Assembly: GCF_900129855.1 (NCBI RefSeq) | Contig: NZ_LT670819.1 | Location: 4,092,001 to 4,156,000 of the forward strand | DNA length: 64,000 nucleotides | Source: Streptomyces sp. 3214.6 | GTDB lineage: Bacteria > Actinomycetota > Actinomycetes > Streptomycetales > Streptomycetaceae | Direction: 5' to 3' | Shown here: positions 34,851-45,262 of the stretch, one piece after another | How positions within the stretch are numbered: position 1 is the stretch's first letter | Layout of the letters: each line of letters starts with the position of its first letter | Notes under the pieces: model-generated | Database searches by the model: none | What the model was told of the DNA's origin: nothing | Seen by the model: only the letters and a program-made list of their open reading frames with translations | Position numbers and translations under genes: made by a program

Positions 34851-35789
34851 ATGACCCTCTGCCTGCTCCTGCTGAGCGTCGTCGCGCTGACGGCCGCCGT
34901 GCCGGCGCCGCGCGCGCTCACCCGTTCCACATGGCCCGAGCGGGAGCCTGTGGTCGGGTTGTGGGTGTGGCAGTGCCTGGTCGCCACGGTCCTGCTGTGC
35001 TGCCTGACAGCACTGGTGCTGGGCGTCGCGGCCGTGTTCCACACGGTCCGCGCGCGTGTCTTCGCCCCCGCACCGCCTGCGGTCACCGAGGCGTACGACC
35101 TCTCCGCCGCCCCGCTGTGGGCCGTGGCCCTGACCTTGTTGCTGGCCTGCGGGGCCGCCTGGACCACCGCGATGCTGACCCGCGAGCTCGTCGAGGCGCG
35201 CCGACGCCGCGGCCAGGCCAGGGCGCACCTGCGTGAGCGCGCCCCGGACCTGCCGGCGGGCCTGCCGTCCGCCCGCGGCCCGCTGCTCGTCCTGGAGGAC
35301 GAGTACCCGGACGCCTGGTGGATGCCCGGCAGTCCACCCCAGTTGATCGTGACGACGGGCGCCCTGCACCGCCTCACCTCCCACCAGTTGGACGCCGTCC
35401 TCACCCACGAACGCGGCCATGCCCGCGCCCACCACGACTGGCTGCTCCACCTCTCGACCGCCCTAGCCACCGGATTCCCCCGCATTCCGTTGTTCTCCCA
35501 TTTCTGCGACCAGACCCACCGCCTGGTCGAACTAGCCGCCGACGACACGGCGTCGCGCCGCTGCGGCCACCTGACCACCGCGCTGGCCCTGATCGAGCTG
35601 AACCAACACCGGGGCGTCCTGTCCTGCGCCTCCAGTCACCGTCTCCTGGGCGAGCGGGTCGACCGGCTGCTCCAGCCGCCCCCGCGCCTGCTCCGCAGAC
35701 ACCGGGCGCTGACGACGACGGTGGCCTCGCTGGTCCCCCTGCTGCCCCTGCTGATCACGTTCGCCCCGGGGCTGACGGCGTTGTCCTGA
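34851..35789 (+). CDS. M56 (BlaR1-like) integral membrane zinc peptidase
   Basis: 312 residues with membrane segments at about 3-20, 38-64, 88-108 and 285-308. A gluzincin-type HERGH motif (His186, Glu187, His190) lies in QLDAVLTHERGHARAHHDWL, and a downstream LVELAADDTASRR supplies the third ligand region. This matches Streptomyces M56/M48-like membrane peptidases that normally sit beside a BlaI-type repressor; none is adjacent here. ATG 34851 has GGAG 8 nt upstream. Substrate and signal are unknown. Confidence 0.85.
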   Translation: MTLCLLLLSVVALTAAVPAPRALTRSTWPEREPVVGLWVWQCLVATVLLCCLTALVLGVAAVFHTVRARVFAPAPPAVTEAYDLSAAPLWAVALTLLLACGAAWTTAMLTRELVEARRRRGQARAHLRERAPDLPAGLPSARGPLLVLEDEYPDAWWMPGSPPQLIVTTGALHRLTSHQLDAVLTHERGHARAHHDWLLHLSTALATGFPRIPLFSHFCDQTHRLVELAADDTASRRCGHLTTALALIELNQHRGVLSCASSHRLLGERVDRLLQPPPRLLRRHRALTTTVASLVPLLPLLITFAPGLTALS

Positions 35790-35838
35790 CCTGGCAGAGC
35801 GCGACAGGGCACTCGACCGGGCAGATCCCGACCTGGCA

Positions 35839-35854
35839 GATCTTGCTCAAGATC
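35839..35854. promoter_or_regulatory. Perfect inverted repeat upstream of the GntR gene
   Basis: GATCTT-GCTC-AAGATC lies about 120 nt before the assigned start of the GntR gene. It is a candidate autoregulatory operator. Confidence 0.4.
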
Positions 35855-35975
35855 CGCCCGTTTTCCCTGGTCAGTGCCTTACCTGATGGCCCCGCAGGTG
35901 GCGCAACACTCCGGCAACACCGCCTTTCCTACCGACTCGCTATGGTTCGAAACATGGCACCCACCGACCGCATCC

Positions 35976-36743
35976 GTGACCACGCCGGGCAGGGCGCGAC
36001 CACCGTCGCCGCCCACCGCGCGCGTCGTCGGCTGCGTGCGGACCAGGGCCCGTCAGCTCGCCGACCTCCTGCGCCGTCAGCTGCTCACCGGCGGCTTCCC
36101 GGCCGGCACGCTCCCTCACGAGTCGACCCTCGCGACCGACTACCGAGCCTCCCGCAACACCGTCCGCCAGGCTCTCGACCTGCTGCGGGCGGAGGGCCTG
36201 GTGGAACGCCTGCCCGGCGTCGGCACGGTCGTCGTGGCACACAAGTACCCGCACGGCCTGGACCGCCTGATGGGACTCGCGGAGACCCTGCACGAGCACG
36301 GCCACGTCACCAACGAGGTCCGCACGATGGGCCCGGTCGCCGCGCCCGCCCCGGTGGCCGACCGTCTCCACGTCCCGCCCGGCACCGACGTCCTCTACAT
36401 CGAACGTCTGCGCCGCCTGGGTGGGCTCCCCCTCTCTCTCGACCTCACCTACATCCCGCTCGACATCGGCACCGCCCTGCTCGGCGCCGACCTGGAGAAC
36501 ACCGATGTCTTCCGCCTCCTGGAGGCCCTCACCGGGCAGCGCCTCGGCCACGCCGAGATCACCCTGGAGGCCGTGACCTCGGACGCCCACTCCGCCGCCG
36601 TACTGGAGGCACCGCGTGGCGCGGCCGTCCTGATGCTCGAACGCCTTACCCACCTCGCCGACGGCCGTCCGGTGGACCTGGAGTTCATCCGCTTCCGCGG
36701 AGACCGCATCTCGATGAGCGGCCTGCTGCACCGCTCCGTCTGA
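35976..36743 (+). CDS. GntR/UTRA (HutC-type) transcriptional regulator
   Basis: The N-terminal winged helix is clear (RTRARQLADLLRRQLLTGGF, ESTLATDYRASRNTVRQALD, GLVERLPGVGTVV). The C-terminal UTRA ligand domain runs from about VRTMGPVAAPAPVADRLHVP to RPVDLEFIRFRGDRISM. Such regulators bind a small metabolite and usually control the neighbouring operon, here the ferredoxin/importer/flavoprotein genes that begin 117 nt later. The start is uncertain. GTG 35976 was chosen; the frame is open from GTG 35874, and an ATG at 35954 in another frame does not join it. Confidence 0.85.
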   Translation: MTTPGRARPPSPPTARVVGCVRTRARQLADLLRRQLLTGGFPAGTLPHESTLATDYRASRNTVRQALDLLRAEGLVERLPGVGTVVVAHKYPHGLDRLMGLAETLHEHGHVTNEVRTMGPVAAPAPVADRLHVPPGTDVLYIERLRRLGGLPLSLDLTYIPLDIGTALLGADLENTDVFRLLEALTGQRLGHAEITLEAVTSDAHSAAVLEAPRGAAVLMLERLTHLADGRPVDLEFIRFRGDRISMSGLLHRSV

Positions 36744-36821
36744 CACCTCCCTGTTTTCCGCAGTTCGCGCTCTCACCCCTTCATCGTTCGGCAGAGCCTC
36801 ATCGGTTCACGGCCGCGCGGG

Positions 36822-36838
36822 ATTTCTCAGAATTTCTC
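36822..36838 (+). promoter_or_regulatory. Direct repeats upstream of the ferredoxin gene
   Basis: ATTTCTC occurs at 36822-36828 and 36832-36838, one helical turn apart, with a related ACTTTTC next to it. It lies 22-38 nt before the ferredoxin ATG, in the gap where the GntR regulator would be expected to bind. Confidence 0.4.
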
Positions 36839-36859
36839 GGGACTTTTCTGGAGACAGCC

Positions 36860-37087
36860 ATGACCTTGGCGCCCCAGCGGGCCGACGTGCCCGTGACCAT
36901 CGACGAGTCGAAGTGCATCGACGGCTGCACCCTCTGTGTGGACATGTGCCCGCTGGACTCCCTCGCCATCGACGAGAGCAACGGCAAGGCCTACATGCAC
37001 GTCGACGAGTGCTGGTACTGCGGCCCCTGCGCGGCCCGCTGTCCCACCGGAGCCGTCACGGTCAACATGCCCTACCTGCTCCGGTGA
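36860..37087 (+). CDS. Two-cluster 4Fe-4S ferredoxin, AprB-like
   Basis: A 75-residue protein with eight cysteines in two [4Fe-4S] motifs: Cys19/23/26/30 (C-x3-C-x2-C-x3-CP) and Cys51/54/57/61 (C-x2-C-x2-C-x3-CP). The long loop between the motifs and the WYCGPC second motif resemble the beta subunit of adenylylsulfate reductase rather than a general ferredoxin. GGAG lies 6 nt before ATG 36860. It is the likely electron partner of the flavoprotein at 40190, which shares the same gene set. Confidence 0.88.
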   Translation: MTLAPQRADVPVTIDESKCIDGCTLCVDMCPLDSLAIDESNGKAYMHVDECWYCGPCAARCPTGAVTVNMPYLLR

Positions 37088-37102
37088 AAGGCCCGAACCT
37101 CC

Positions 37103-38443
37103 ATGAAACCCCAAGCAGTCGCCGTGTCCGCCACCCTCCTTCTGCTCCCCCTCACCGGCTGCGGCAGCGCCGAGGCCGGTAGTGGCTCCACGGTCACCGT
37201 CACCGTCGGCTACCAGTCCAAGACCATCAACACGGTCACCGCGGGAACCCTGCTGCGCTCCCTCGGCTACTTCGAGAAGCAGCTGAACGCCCTGCACGAC
37301 GGCCACACCTACAGGGTGGACTGGCAGGACTACGCCACCGGCGCCCCCATCACCGCGCAGATGACCGCAGGGAAGATCGACATCGGCTCGATGGGCGACT
37401 TCCCGCTCCTCATCAACGCGGCCCGCGGCAAACAGCTCGGCAAGCCGACCCACCTGGTCTCGGTCACCGGCTACAACCTCCGCGGCGGCCTCAACACCAT
37501 CGTCACCGCGCCCGACTCCAAGCTGACCTCAGTGAAGGACCTCAAGGGCAAGAAGGTCTCCACGAGCGTGGGCTCCGCCGCCGACGGCACCCTCGTGCGG
37601 GCCCTGCAGCGCGCCGGTATCGACCCCGGCAAGGGCATCGAGAAACTCAACCAGCAGCCGGCCGTGGGCGCCTCCGCGCTCTCCGCGGGCAGCGCGGACG
37701 CGCTCTCTCAGTTCGTCGCCTGGCCCGGCCTGCTCGCCTACCAGGGCAAGGCGAAGGCCCTCTACGACGGCGCCCAGTTGGACCTGCCCACCTTCCACGG
37801 CGTCACCGCCCGTGAGGACTTCACGAAGAAGCGCCCGGCCGTCCTGGAGGCGTTCCTGAAGGCGCAGTCGGAAGCCACCGACTACCTCGACGCGCACCCG
37901 GTGGACGCCGCCGAGAAGGTCGCCGAGGCCACTGGCCTGCCCGCCGAGGTCGTCTACCTCTACAACGGCGCCCACGGCATCGCCACCTTCGACCCGGCCG
38001 TCAAGCCCCAGCTCGTCTCGGCCCTCAAGGAGGACGTGTCGATCCTGAAGGCGGCCAAACTGACCGGGGACGTCGACGTGGACGCGTTCGTCGACGACCA
38101 GTACGTGAAGAAGGCGCTCGGCGCGTCGTACGCCAGGCAACTCGCCGCGACGCCGGCACCCGCCACGAGCGAGGTCTGGCCGAAGGGCGCCACGCAGACC
38201 CGTCCTTTCAAGACGCCCGCCGAGCTGCTGGCCTACGTGGCCGCGCACCGCGACGGCATCCGCGCCGCCTACGTCCCCGACGCCACCACCGGCACGCTCT
38301 GGTTCGCCGACAGGGCGGTGTGGGTGGCCGACGGCACGACACTGCTGCCGTTCGTCGCCCCGGCCACCGCGCAGGCCTACGTCGACGCCCACGGCGGCGC
38401 CCGCGTCGTCACGTACGCCGACGCGCTGGGGCGGGCGTCATGA
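37103..38443 (+). CDS. ABC transporter substrate-binding lipoprotein (SsuA/TauA-type)
   Basis: 446 residues. The signal peptide ends in a lipobox (LPLTGC), so Cys should be lipid-modified. VTVGYQSKTINTVTAGTLLR, MTAGKIDIGSMGDFPLLINA, LKGKKVSTSVGSAADGT and QPAVGASALSAGSADALSQF are features of the nitrate/sulfonate/taurine-binding family. The C-terminal 70 residues extend beyond the usual domain. It should capture the substrate outside the cell for the permease and ATPase that follow. The ligand is unknown; sulfonates, nitrate and pyrimidines are all used by relatives. Confidence 0.88.
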   Translation: MKPQAVAVSATLLLLPLTGCGSAEAGSGSTVTVTVGYQSKTINTVTAGTLLRSLGYFEKQLNALHDGHTYRVDWQDYATGAPITAQMTAGKIDIGSMGDFPLLINAARGKQLGKPTHLVSVTGYNLRGGLNTIVTAPDSKLTSVKDLKGKKVSTSVGSAADGTLVRALQRAGIDPGKGIEKLNQQPAVGASALSAGSADALSQFVAWPGLLAYQGKAKALYDGAQLDLPTFHGVTAREDFTKKRPAVLEAFLKAQSEATDYLDAHPVDAAEKVAEATGLPAEVVYLYNGAHGIATFDPAVKPQLVSALKEDVSILKAAKLTGDVDVDAFVDDQYVKKALGASYARQLAATPAPATSEVWPKGATQTRPFKTPAELLAYVAAHRDGIRAAYVPDATTGTLWFADRAVWVADGTTLLPFVAPATAQAYVDAHGGARVVTYADALGRAS

Positions 38444-39352
38444 CCCCGAATGCGACCCGGTATGCGACCCGGTATGCGGCTCGGTATGCGACTCGGTATG
38501 CGCTGCGGTTGGCCTCCGTGGCGGCCGCCCTTGGCCTGTGGCAGCTCCTGACCAGCCTGAACGTCGATCTGTGGCTGCGTTTCTCGCAGTTCCCCACGGT
38601 CGCCGACGTGGCCCGCGCCTTCGCCGACCGGCTGACCGGCGACGACTACTGGACCGACCTCACCGACAGCCTCACCCGCATTGTCACCGGCTTCCTCCTG
38701 GCCGCCGTCCTGGGCGTGGCAACCGGCGTGCTCGTGGCCCGCTCGCGGCTCGCCGAGGACCTGCTGGGACCGGTCCTCGAGATCGTCCGCCCGATCCCCG
38801 CGATCGCCCTGGTCCCCGTGGCGATCCTGCTCTTTCCTTCCAACGAACAGGGCATCGTCTTCATCACCTTCGCCGCCGCGTTCTTCCCCGTCCTGGTCTC
38901 CACCCGGCACGCGGTCCGCGCGCTGGCCCCCGGCTGGGAGGAGGCGGTGCGCACCATGGGCGGGGGCCGGTGGCGGATCCTCCGCTCGGTCGTGCTGCCG
39001 GGTGCGCTGCCCGGCATCTTCGGCGGACTGTCGGTCGGCATCGGCGTGTCGTGGATCTGTGTGATCTCCGCCGAGATGATCTCCGGCCAGTACGGCGTCG
39101 GCTACCGCACCTGGCAGGACTACACGGTCCTCGACTATCCGGGCGTGTTCGTCGGCATGGTCACGATCGGCGTGCTCGGCTGGGCCACCTCCACGGCCGT
39201 GGAGCTCCTCGGCCGCCGCCTGACCCGCTGGCTCCCCCGTACGTCGTACGTCCCCGCAGGTCGGCCCCGGCCGGCAACCCGCCGGTCCGCCGCCCCGGCA
39301 CCGGCTGCCGGCATCGCCGTCGCCACCGGAAACGAGCCCGAGGAGGTGCGCG

Positions 39353-39369
<17 letters not shown>
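38440..39369 (+). CDS. ABC transporter permease (SsuC/TauC-type)
   Basis: 309 residues, ATGA-coupled to the binding protein. The N-terminus carries a TRYA repeat encoded by four 12-bp units (38451-38498). About six membrane segments follow. EEAVRTMGGGRWRILRSVVL is the EAA cytoplasmic loop that docks on the ATPase, and SWICVISAEMISGQYGVG is typical of the SsuC/TauC family. The C-terminus overlaps the ATPase start by 17 nt. Confidence 0.9.
38451..38498. repeat. Four 12-bp tandem repeats in the permease N-terminus
   Basis: The unit is TGCGACCCGGTA; copies three and four carry small substitutions. It adds a TRYA-type basic tail to the permease. Confidence 0.85.
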
Positions 39370-40178
<809 letters not shown>

Positions 40179-40189
40179 AAGGCACCCCG

Positions 40190-43093
40190 GTGGACACGGA
40201 CACCCCCCTGCAGATCCCCGCGCTCGCCGACGCCGAGGAGCTGACCTGCGACGTCCTCGTCATCGGCGGCGGCACCGCCGGGATCATGGCGGCCCTGACC
40301 GCCGCCGAGCGCGGCGCGGACGTGCTGCTCCTGGAGAAGGCCCACGTCCGCCACTCCGGCGCACTCGCGATGGGCATGGACGGCGTCAACAACGCGGTCA
40401 TCCCCGGGCGCGCCGAGCCCGACGACTACGTCGCCGAGATCACCCGCGCCAACGACGGCATCGTCGACCAGTCCACCGTCCGCCAGACCGCCACCCGCGG
40501 CTTCGCCATGGTGCAGCGCCTGGAGTCGTACGGCGTGAAGTTCGAGAAGGACGAGCACGGTGACTACGCCGTCCGCCAGGTGCACCGGTCGGGGTCCTAC
40601 GTCCTGCCCATGCCCGAGGGCAAGGACGTCAAGAAGGTCCTCTACCGGCAGTTGCGGCGGCGCGAGATGCGGGAGCGGATCCGCATCGAGAACCGGGTGA
40701 TGCCCGTGCGCGTACTGACCTCGCCCGAGGACGGGCGCGCCATCGGGGCGGTCGGCTTCAACACCCGCACAGGGCAGTTCGTCACCGTCCGCGCGGGCGG
40801 GGTCGTCCTCGCGACCGGCGCCTGCGGCCGCCTCGGCCTGCCCGCCTCCGGCTACCTGTACGGCACGTACGAGAACCCGACCAACGCGGGTGACGGCTAC
40901 GCCATGGCCTACCACGCGGGCGCCGAGCTCACCGGTATCGAGTGCTTCCAGATCAACCCGCTGATCAAGGACTACAACGGCCCCGCCTGCGCGTATGTCG
41001 CCAACCCGTTCGGCGGCTACCAGGTCAACCGGCACGGCGAACGCTTCGTCGACTCCGACTACTGGTCGGGCCAGATGATGGCCGAGTTCGCGGCGGAGGT
41101 CGCGAGCGACCGGGGCCCGGTGTATCTGAAGCTGAGCCACCTGCCCGAGGAGTCGATCTCGGCCCTGGAGTCGATCCTGCACTCCACTGAGCGCCCGACC
41201 CGGGGCACCTTCCACTCCGGGCGCGGCCACGACTACCGCACCCACGACATCGAGATGCACATCTCGGAGATCGGCCTGTGCGGCGGCCATTCCGCCTCGG
41301 GTGTACGGGTCGACGAGCACGCCCGCACGACCGTCCCCCGTCTGTACGCCGCCGGCGACCTGGCCTGTGTCCCGCACAACTACATGATCGGCGCGTTCGT
41401 CTTCGGCGACCTCGCCGGCGCGGACGCGGCCCGGTTCAAGGCCTACGACGGTGAGCTTCCCGTTGACCAGCTGCGCGAGGCGCACGAGCTGATCTACCGC
41501 CCGCTGCGCAACCCGGAGGGCCCGCCGCAGCCCCAGGTCGAGTACAAACTGCGCCGCTTCGTGAACGACTACGTGGCGCCGCCGAAGTCGGGCGCTCGGC
41601 TGTCGCTGGCCCTGGAGGCCTTCGAGCGGATGCGGGGCGACATCGCCGACATGGGTGCCCGCACCGCGCACGAGCTCATGCGGTGCGCCGAGGTCACCTT
41701 CATCCGCGACTGCGCGGAGATGGCCGCGCGCGCCTCTCTGGCCCGCACGGAGTCCCGCTGGGGCCTCTACCACGATCGTCTCGACCATCCTCTCCGCGAC
41801 GACGCTTCCTGGTTCCACCACCTTGACCTGCACAAGTCCCCCTCTGGTGCCATGGAGTTCACGGCCCGGCCCGTGGCTCCCTATCTGGTTCCGGTCGACG
41901 AGTTCACCCCCGTCGGCGGCCCTTCCCGGCATCTCGGCGAGGTCCACCCCGAGGGGGTGTCCACGGCCGGCTCACGGGACACGGCACCCGTCGCCGCCGG
42001 AGCCGAAACAGCCGCCGCGGGGGCGACCGATCCTTCGGCGACCTCGACGCCTGCGCCCGAATCCGCCCCCGAGCCCGCTCCCGCGTCTGCTGTCGGCAGC
42101 GACCCCGGTCAGGCCTCCTCCCGTCGGTCTTCCTCCCGTCTTCTCGAACTCGTCGCCCTCGCCGAAGCAGAGCCCGAACTCGCTGCTCTTGTCCCTTACT
42201 TGACCGACCCGGTGCCCGCCGTCCGGCGCGAGGCCGTCGCCGTGCTCACCGAGACCGTGCCGCCGGGCACCGGCCCCGCCCTCGCCGAGGCGCTGCGCGA
42301 CCCCGCCGCAGAGGTACGGGCGGCGGCCGCCGCCTCACTGCGGGAGCTCGTCGAGACCCTGCCGCCGGAACCCGCCCTGCGCGACGGCCTCGCCGCCGCC
42401 CTGACCGAGTCCGACCCCGTTGTCCGCGCGGCGGCCCTGGACGTGCTGCGCGCCCTGCGCCTCGGGGACGCCGCCCTGTTCGCGAGCGCTCTCACCGACG
42501 CCGACATCGCCGTCCGGATCGAGGCCGTCCGCGCCCTGGTCTCCGTCGACGCCGCCGACGAACTGGCCCGCGCGGCGACCGCCGACCCCTCCCGAGAGGT
42601 CCGCGTCACCATCGCCAAGTCCCTGGCCACGGTGGCGGCCGGCCGTCTCCACGACCCCTCACCGGCGGCCGTCGGCCCCGCCGACAGCCCCCACTCCGGC
42701 CTCGACGTCGGCCTCGCTCCCGAGCCTGATGCCGTGCTCGCGGCCCTCGTCGGGCTCGTCGACGATCCCGACGCTTTGGTACGTGCCGCCGCCTACGGAG
42801 CGTTGGGCACCACGGGCTGCCCGGCGCCGCTCGCCGCCCGGGCCGTGACCGCCCTCGCCGACCCGGCCTGGCAGGTCCGCGCCGGGGCCGCCACAGCACT
42901 GGGCGTGGCCCACGCGGACACGGCCGTCCCCGTCCTCGCCAAGACCCTGGCCGATCCGAACGCCGACGTCCGCAAGGCCGCCGTCCTGGCCCTGACCCGG
43001 CACCGTGCCTCGGAGGCCGCCCGCGCGGCCCTGGCCACGGCGACGACGGACTCGGACGCGGACGTCAGGGCGTACGCGACCCGCGCCCTCTGA
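40190..43093 (+). CDS. Fumarate reductase/APS reductase-like flavoprotein with C-terminal HEAT repeats
   Basis: A 967-residue protein. Start GTG 40190 has GAAAGG 7 nt upstream, supporting independent initiation even though the ATPase frame is open into it. Residues 20-600 are an FAD domain of the succinate dehydrogenase/fumarate reductase/AprA family: VLVIGGGTAGIMAALTAAE, HSGALAMGMDGVNNAV, VVLATGACGRLG and RLYAAGDLACVPHNYM. An Ala/Pro-rich linker (about 605-640) leads to six or so HEAT-like repeats (about 670-967; VRREAVAVL, VRAAAAASL, VRAAALDVL). With the two-cluster ferredoxin it probably forms an FAD/Fe-S oxidoreductase; the substrate is unknown. Confidence 0.9.
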   Translation: MDTDTPLQIPALADAEELTCDVLVIGGGTAGIMAALTAAERGADVLLLEKAHVRHSGALAMGMDGVNNAVIPGRAEPDDYVAEITRANDGIVDQSTVRQTATRGFAMVQRLESYGVKFEKDEHGDYAVRQVHRSGSYVLPMPEGKDVKKVLYRQLRRREMRERIRIENRVMPVRVLTSPEDGRAIGAVGFNTRTGQFVTVRAGGVVLATGACGRLGLPASGYLYGTYENPTNAGDGYAMAYHAGAELTGIECFQINPLIKDYNGPACAYVANPFGGYQVNRHGERFVDSDYWSGQMMAEFAAEVASDRGPVYLKLSHLPEESISALESILHSTERPTRGTFHSGRGHDYRTHDIEMHISEIGLCGGHSASGVRVDEHARTTVPRLYAAGDLACVPHNYMIGAFVFGDLAGADAARFKAYDGELPVDQLREAHELIYRPLRNPEGPPQPQVEYKLRRFVNDYVAPPKSGARLSLALEAFERMRGDIADMGARTAHELMRCAEVTFIRDCAEMAARASLARTESRWGLYHDRLDHPLRDDASWFHHLDLHKSPSGAMEFTARPVAPYLVPVDEFTPVGGPSRHLGEVHPEGVSTAGSRDTAPVAAGAETAAAGATDPSATSTPAPESAPEPAPASAVGSDPGQASSRRSSSRLLELVALAEAEPELAALVPYLTDPVPAVRREAVAVLTETVPPGTGPALAEALRDPAAEVRAAAAASLRELVETLPPEPALRDGLAAALTESDPVVRAAALDVLRALRLGDAALFASALTDADIAVRIEAVRALVSVDAADELARAATADPSREVRVTIAKSLATVAAGRLHDPSPAAVGPADSPHSGLDVGLAPEPDAVLAALVGLVDDPDALVRAAAYGALGTTGCPAPLAARAVTALADPAWQVRAGAATALGVAHADTAVPVLAKTLADPNADVRKAAVLALTRHRASEAARAALATATTDSDADVRAYATRAL

Positions 43094-43228
43094 GGAGCCT
43101 GTCCAGCCGAAACCGAAGCCGAAGCCGAACCGGGTCATTCCTGCCAGGCACGCCTCCAGCCAGTACCCGACCAGTCCCCGATAGCCCGTCCCCAACCGGT
43201 CCCCGACCGGCCCCCGAGGTCGAGTTCG

Positions 43229-45262
43229 CTATATCCAGTCCTCGGGCTCCGGCTCCTCGTCCATCTCGGGCCAGTGGTCCGGGTCTCCCGGATCCGCGTC
43301 GGCGGCCGGGGCAGCGCCGGGAGCGGGGCCGTCGGCGGGCGCTGGAACGGCGGTGTCCGGCGTACCGCCCAGTGAGGCCAGGACCTCCACCACGCCCTCG
43401 CCGTACGTCGCCAGCTTCTTCTCGCCGACGCCGCTGATGCCGCCGAGTTGTCGCACCGACGTGGGCCACACCGTGGCGATCTCCCGGAGTGTGGCGTCGT
43501 GGAAGATGACGTACGCGGGAACGCCCTGTTCGCGGGCCTGTTCGGCACGCCAGGCGCGCAGGGCCTCGAAAGCGGGCAGCAGTTGCTCGGGCAGCTCGAC
43601 CGCGGCCGTCTTCGCCTTGCCCCTGCCGGAGGAGGACGAGCCCGACGTCTTCGCCGCCGCCGGTTTCTTCGGTTCCTTGCGCAGCGGCACGTCCCGCTCG
43701 CGGCGCAGCACCGCCCCGCTTGCCTCCGTCAGCACCAGCGTGCCGTACTCCCCCTCGACCGCGAGCAGCCCCTGGGCCAGCAGCTGCCGTACGACGCCCC
43801 GCCATTCACCCTCGGTGAGGTCCTCGCCGATGCCGAACACCGACAGTTGGTCGTGGTCGAACTGGATCACCTTGGCCGTACGCTTGCCCATCAGGATGTC
43901 GACGATCTGCACCGCGCCGAACTTCTGTCCGCGCTCGCGCTGCAGTCGCACCACGGTCGACAGCACCTTCTGGGCCGCGACCGTGCCGTCCCAGGTCTCC
44001 GGCGGTGCGAGGCAGGTGTCGCAGTTGCCGCAACCCACCGGAGCCGGTTCCTGGCCGAAGTAGGCGAGGAGTTGGCCGCGGCGGCACTGGGCGGTCTCGC
44101 ACAGTGCCAGCATCGAGTCCAGGTGGGCGGCGGCCCGCCGCCGGAAGGCCTCGTCGCCCTCGCCGGACTGGATCAGTTTGCGCTGCTGTATGACGTCGTT
44201 GAGGCCGTACGCCATCCAGGCAGTGGAGGGCAGTCCGTCACGGCCTCCGCGCCCCGTCTCCTGGTAGTAGCCCTCGATCGACTTGGGCAGGTCGAGGTGG
44301 GCGACGAAACGCACGTCCGGCTTGTCGATGCCCATGCCGAAGGCGATCGTCGCGCAGACGACCAGGCCCTCCTCCCGCAGGAACCGGGACTGGTGGGCCG
44401 CGCGCGTCCCCGCGTCCAGACCCGCGTGGTAGGGCACCGCCTCGACGCCGTTGCGGGAGAGGAACTCGGCGGTCTTCTCCACGGAGTTGCGCGAGAGGCA
44501 GTACACGATGCCCGCGTCGCCCGTGTGCTCCTCGCGCAGAAAGCTCAGCAACTGCTTCTTGGGGTCGGCCTTGGGCACGATCCGGTACTGGATGTTGGGC
44601 CGGTCGAAGCTCGCCACGAAGTGGCGGGCCGTCGGCATGTTCAGCCGCTGGGTGATCTCCTCGTGCGTCGCGCGGGTGGCCGTCGCCGTGAGGGCGATCC
44701 GAGGGACGTCCGGCCAGCGCTCGCCGAGCAGGGAGAGGGAGAGGTAGTCGGGGCGGAAGTCGTGGCCCCACTGGGACACGCAGTGCGCCTCGTCGATCGC
44801 GAAGAGCGCGACCTTGCCTCGTGAGAGGAGGTCCAGGGTGGATTCCAGGCGCAGTCGCTCCGGCGCCAGGTACAGCAGGTCCAGCTCGCCGGCGAGGAAC
44901 TCGGCCTCGACGACGCGCCGCTCGTCGAAGTCCTGCGTGGAGTTGACGAATCCGGCGCGCACGCCGAGCGCCCGCAACGCGTCCACCTGGTCCTGCATGA
45001 GTGCGATCAGTGGCGAGACGACGATGCCCGTACCGGGTCTGACCAGGGCGGGGATCTGGTAGCACAGCGACTTGCCGCCGCCTGTCGGCATGAGGACGAC
45101 CGCGTCCCCTCCGGCCACCACGTGCTCGATGACCGCTTCCTGCTCGCCGCGGAAGGCCTCGTACCCGAAGACCCGGTGCAGCGTGGCCAGCGCCTCGCTC
45201 TCGGTCCGCCCCGGCGTCCCGGTGATCCCTGTCATCCCGCTGATCCCACCCGTCCCACCCAT
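43229..45262 (-). CDS. recQ: ATP-dependent DNA helicase RecQ
   Basis: 677 residues. Superfamily 2 helicase motifs are MPTGGGKSLCYQ (Walker A), FAIDEAHCVSQWGHDFRPDY (DEAH and RecQ motif) and ALTATATRATHEE. The RQC zinc site is CRRGQLLAYFGQE plus CGNCDTC, then a winged helix and an HRDC domain (EALRAWRAEQAREQGVPAYV). It unwinds recombination intermediates with 3'-5' polarity. ATG 45262 is preceded by GGGGGAC. It opens with a Gly/Thr repeat (GGTGGISGMTGITGT). It lies downstream of the nuo terminator and so has its own promoter. Confidence 0.93.
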   Translation of the reverse strand: MGGTGGISGMTGITGTPGRTESEALATLHRVFGYEAFRGEQEAVIEHVVAGGDAVVLMPTGGGKSLCYQIPALVRPGTGIVVSPLIALMQDQVDALRALGVRAGFVNSTQDFDERRVVEAEFLAGELDLLYLAPERLRLESTLDLLSRGKVALFAIDEAHCVSQWGHDFRPDYLSLSLLGERWPDVPRIALTATATRATHEEITQRLNMPTARHFVASFDRPNIQYRIVPKADPKKQLLSFLREEHTGDAGIVYCLSRNSVEKTAEFLSRNGVEAVPYHAGLDAGTRAAHQSRFLREEGLVVCATIAFGMGIDKPDVRFVAHLDLPKSIEGYYQETGRGGRDGLPSTAWMAYGLNDVIQQRKLIQSGEGDEAFRRRAAAHLDSMLALCETAQCRRGQLLAYFGQEPAPVGCGNCDTCLAPPETWDGTVAAQKVLSTVVRLQRERGQKFGAVQIVDILMGKRTAKVIQFDHDQLSVFGIGEDLTEGEWRGVVRQLLAQGLLAVEGEYGTLVLTEASGAVLRRERDVPLRKEPKKPAAAKTSGSSSSGRGKAKTAAVELPEQLLPAFEALRAWRAEQAREQGVPAYVIFHDATLREIATVWPTSVRQLGGISGVGEKKLATYGEGVVEVLASLGGTPDTAVPAPADGPAPGAAPAADADPGDPDHWPEMDEEPEPEDWI

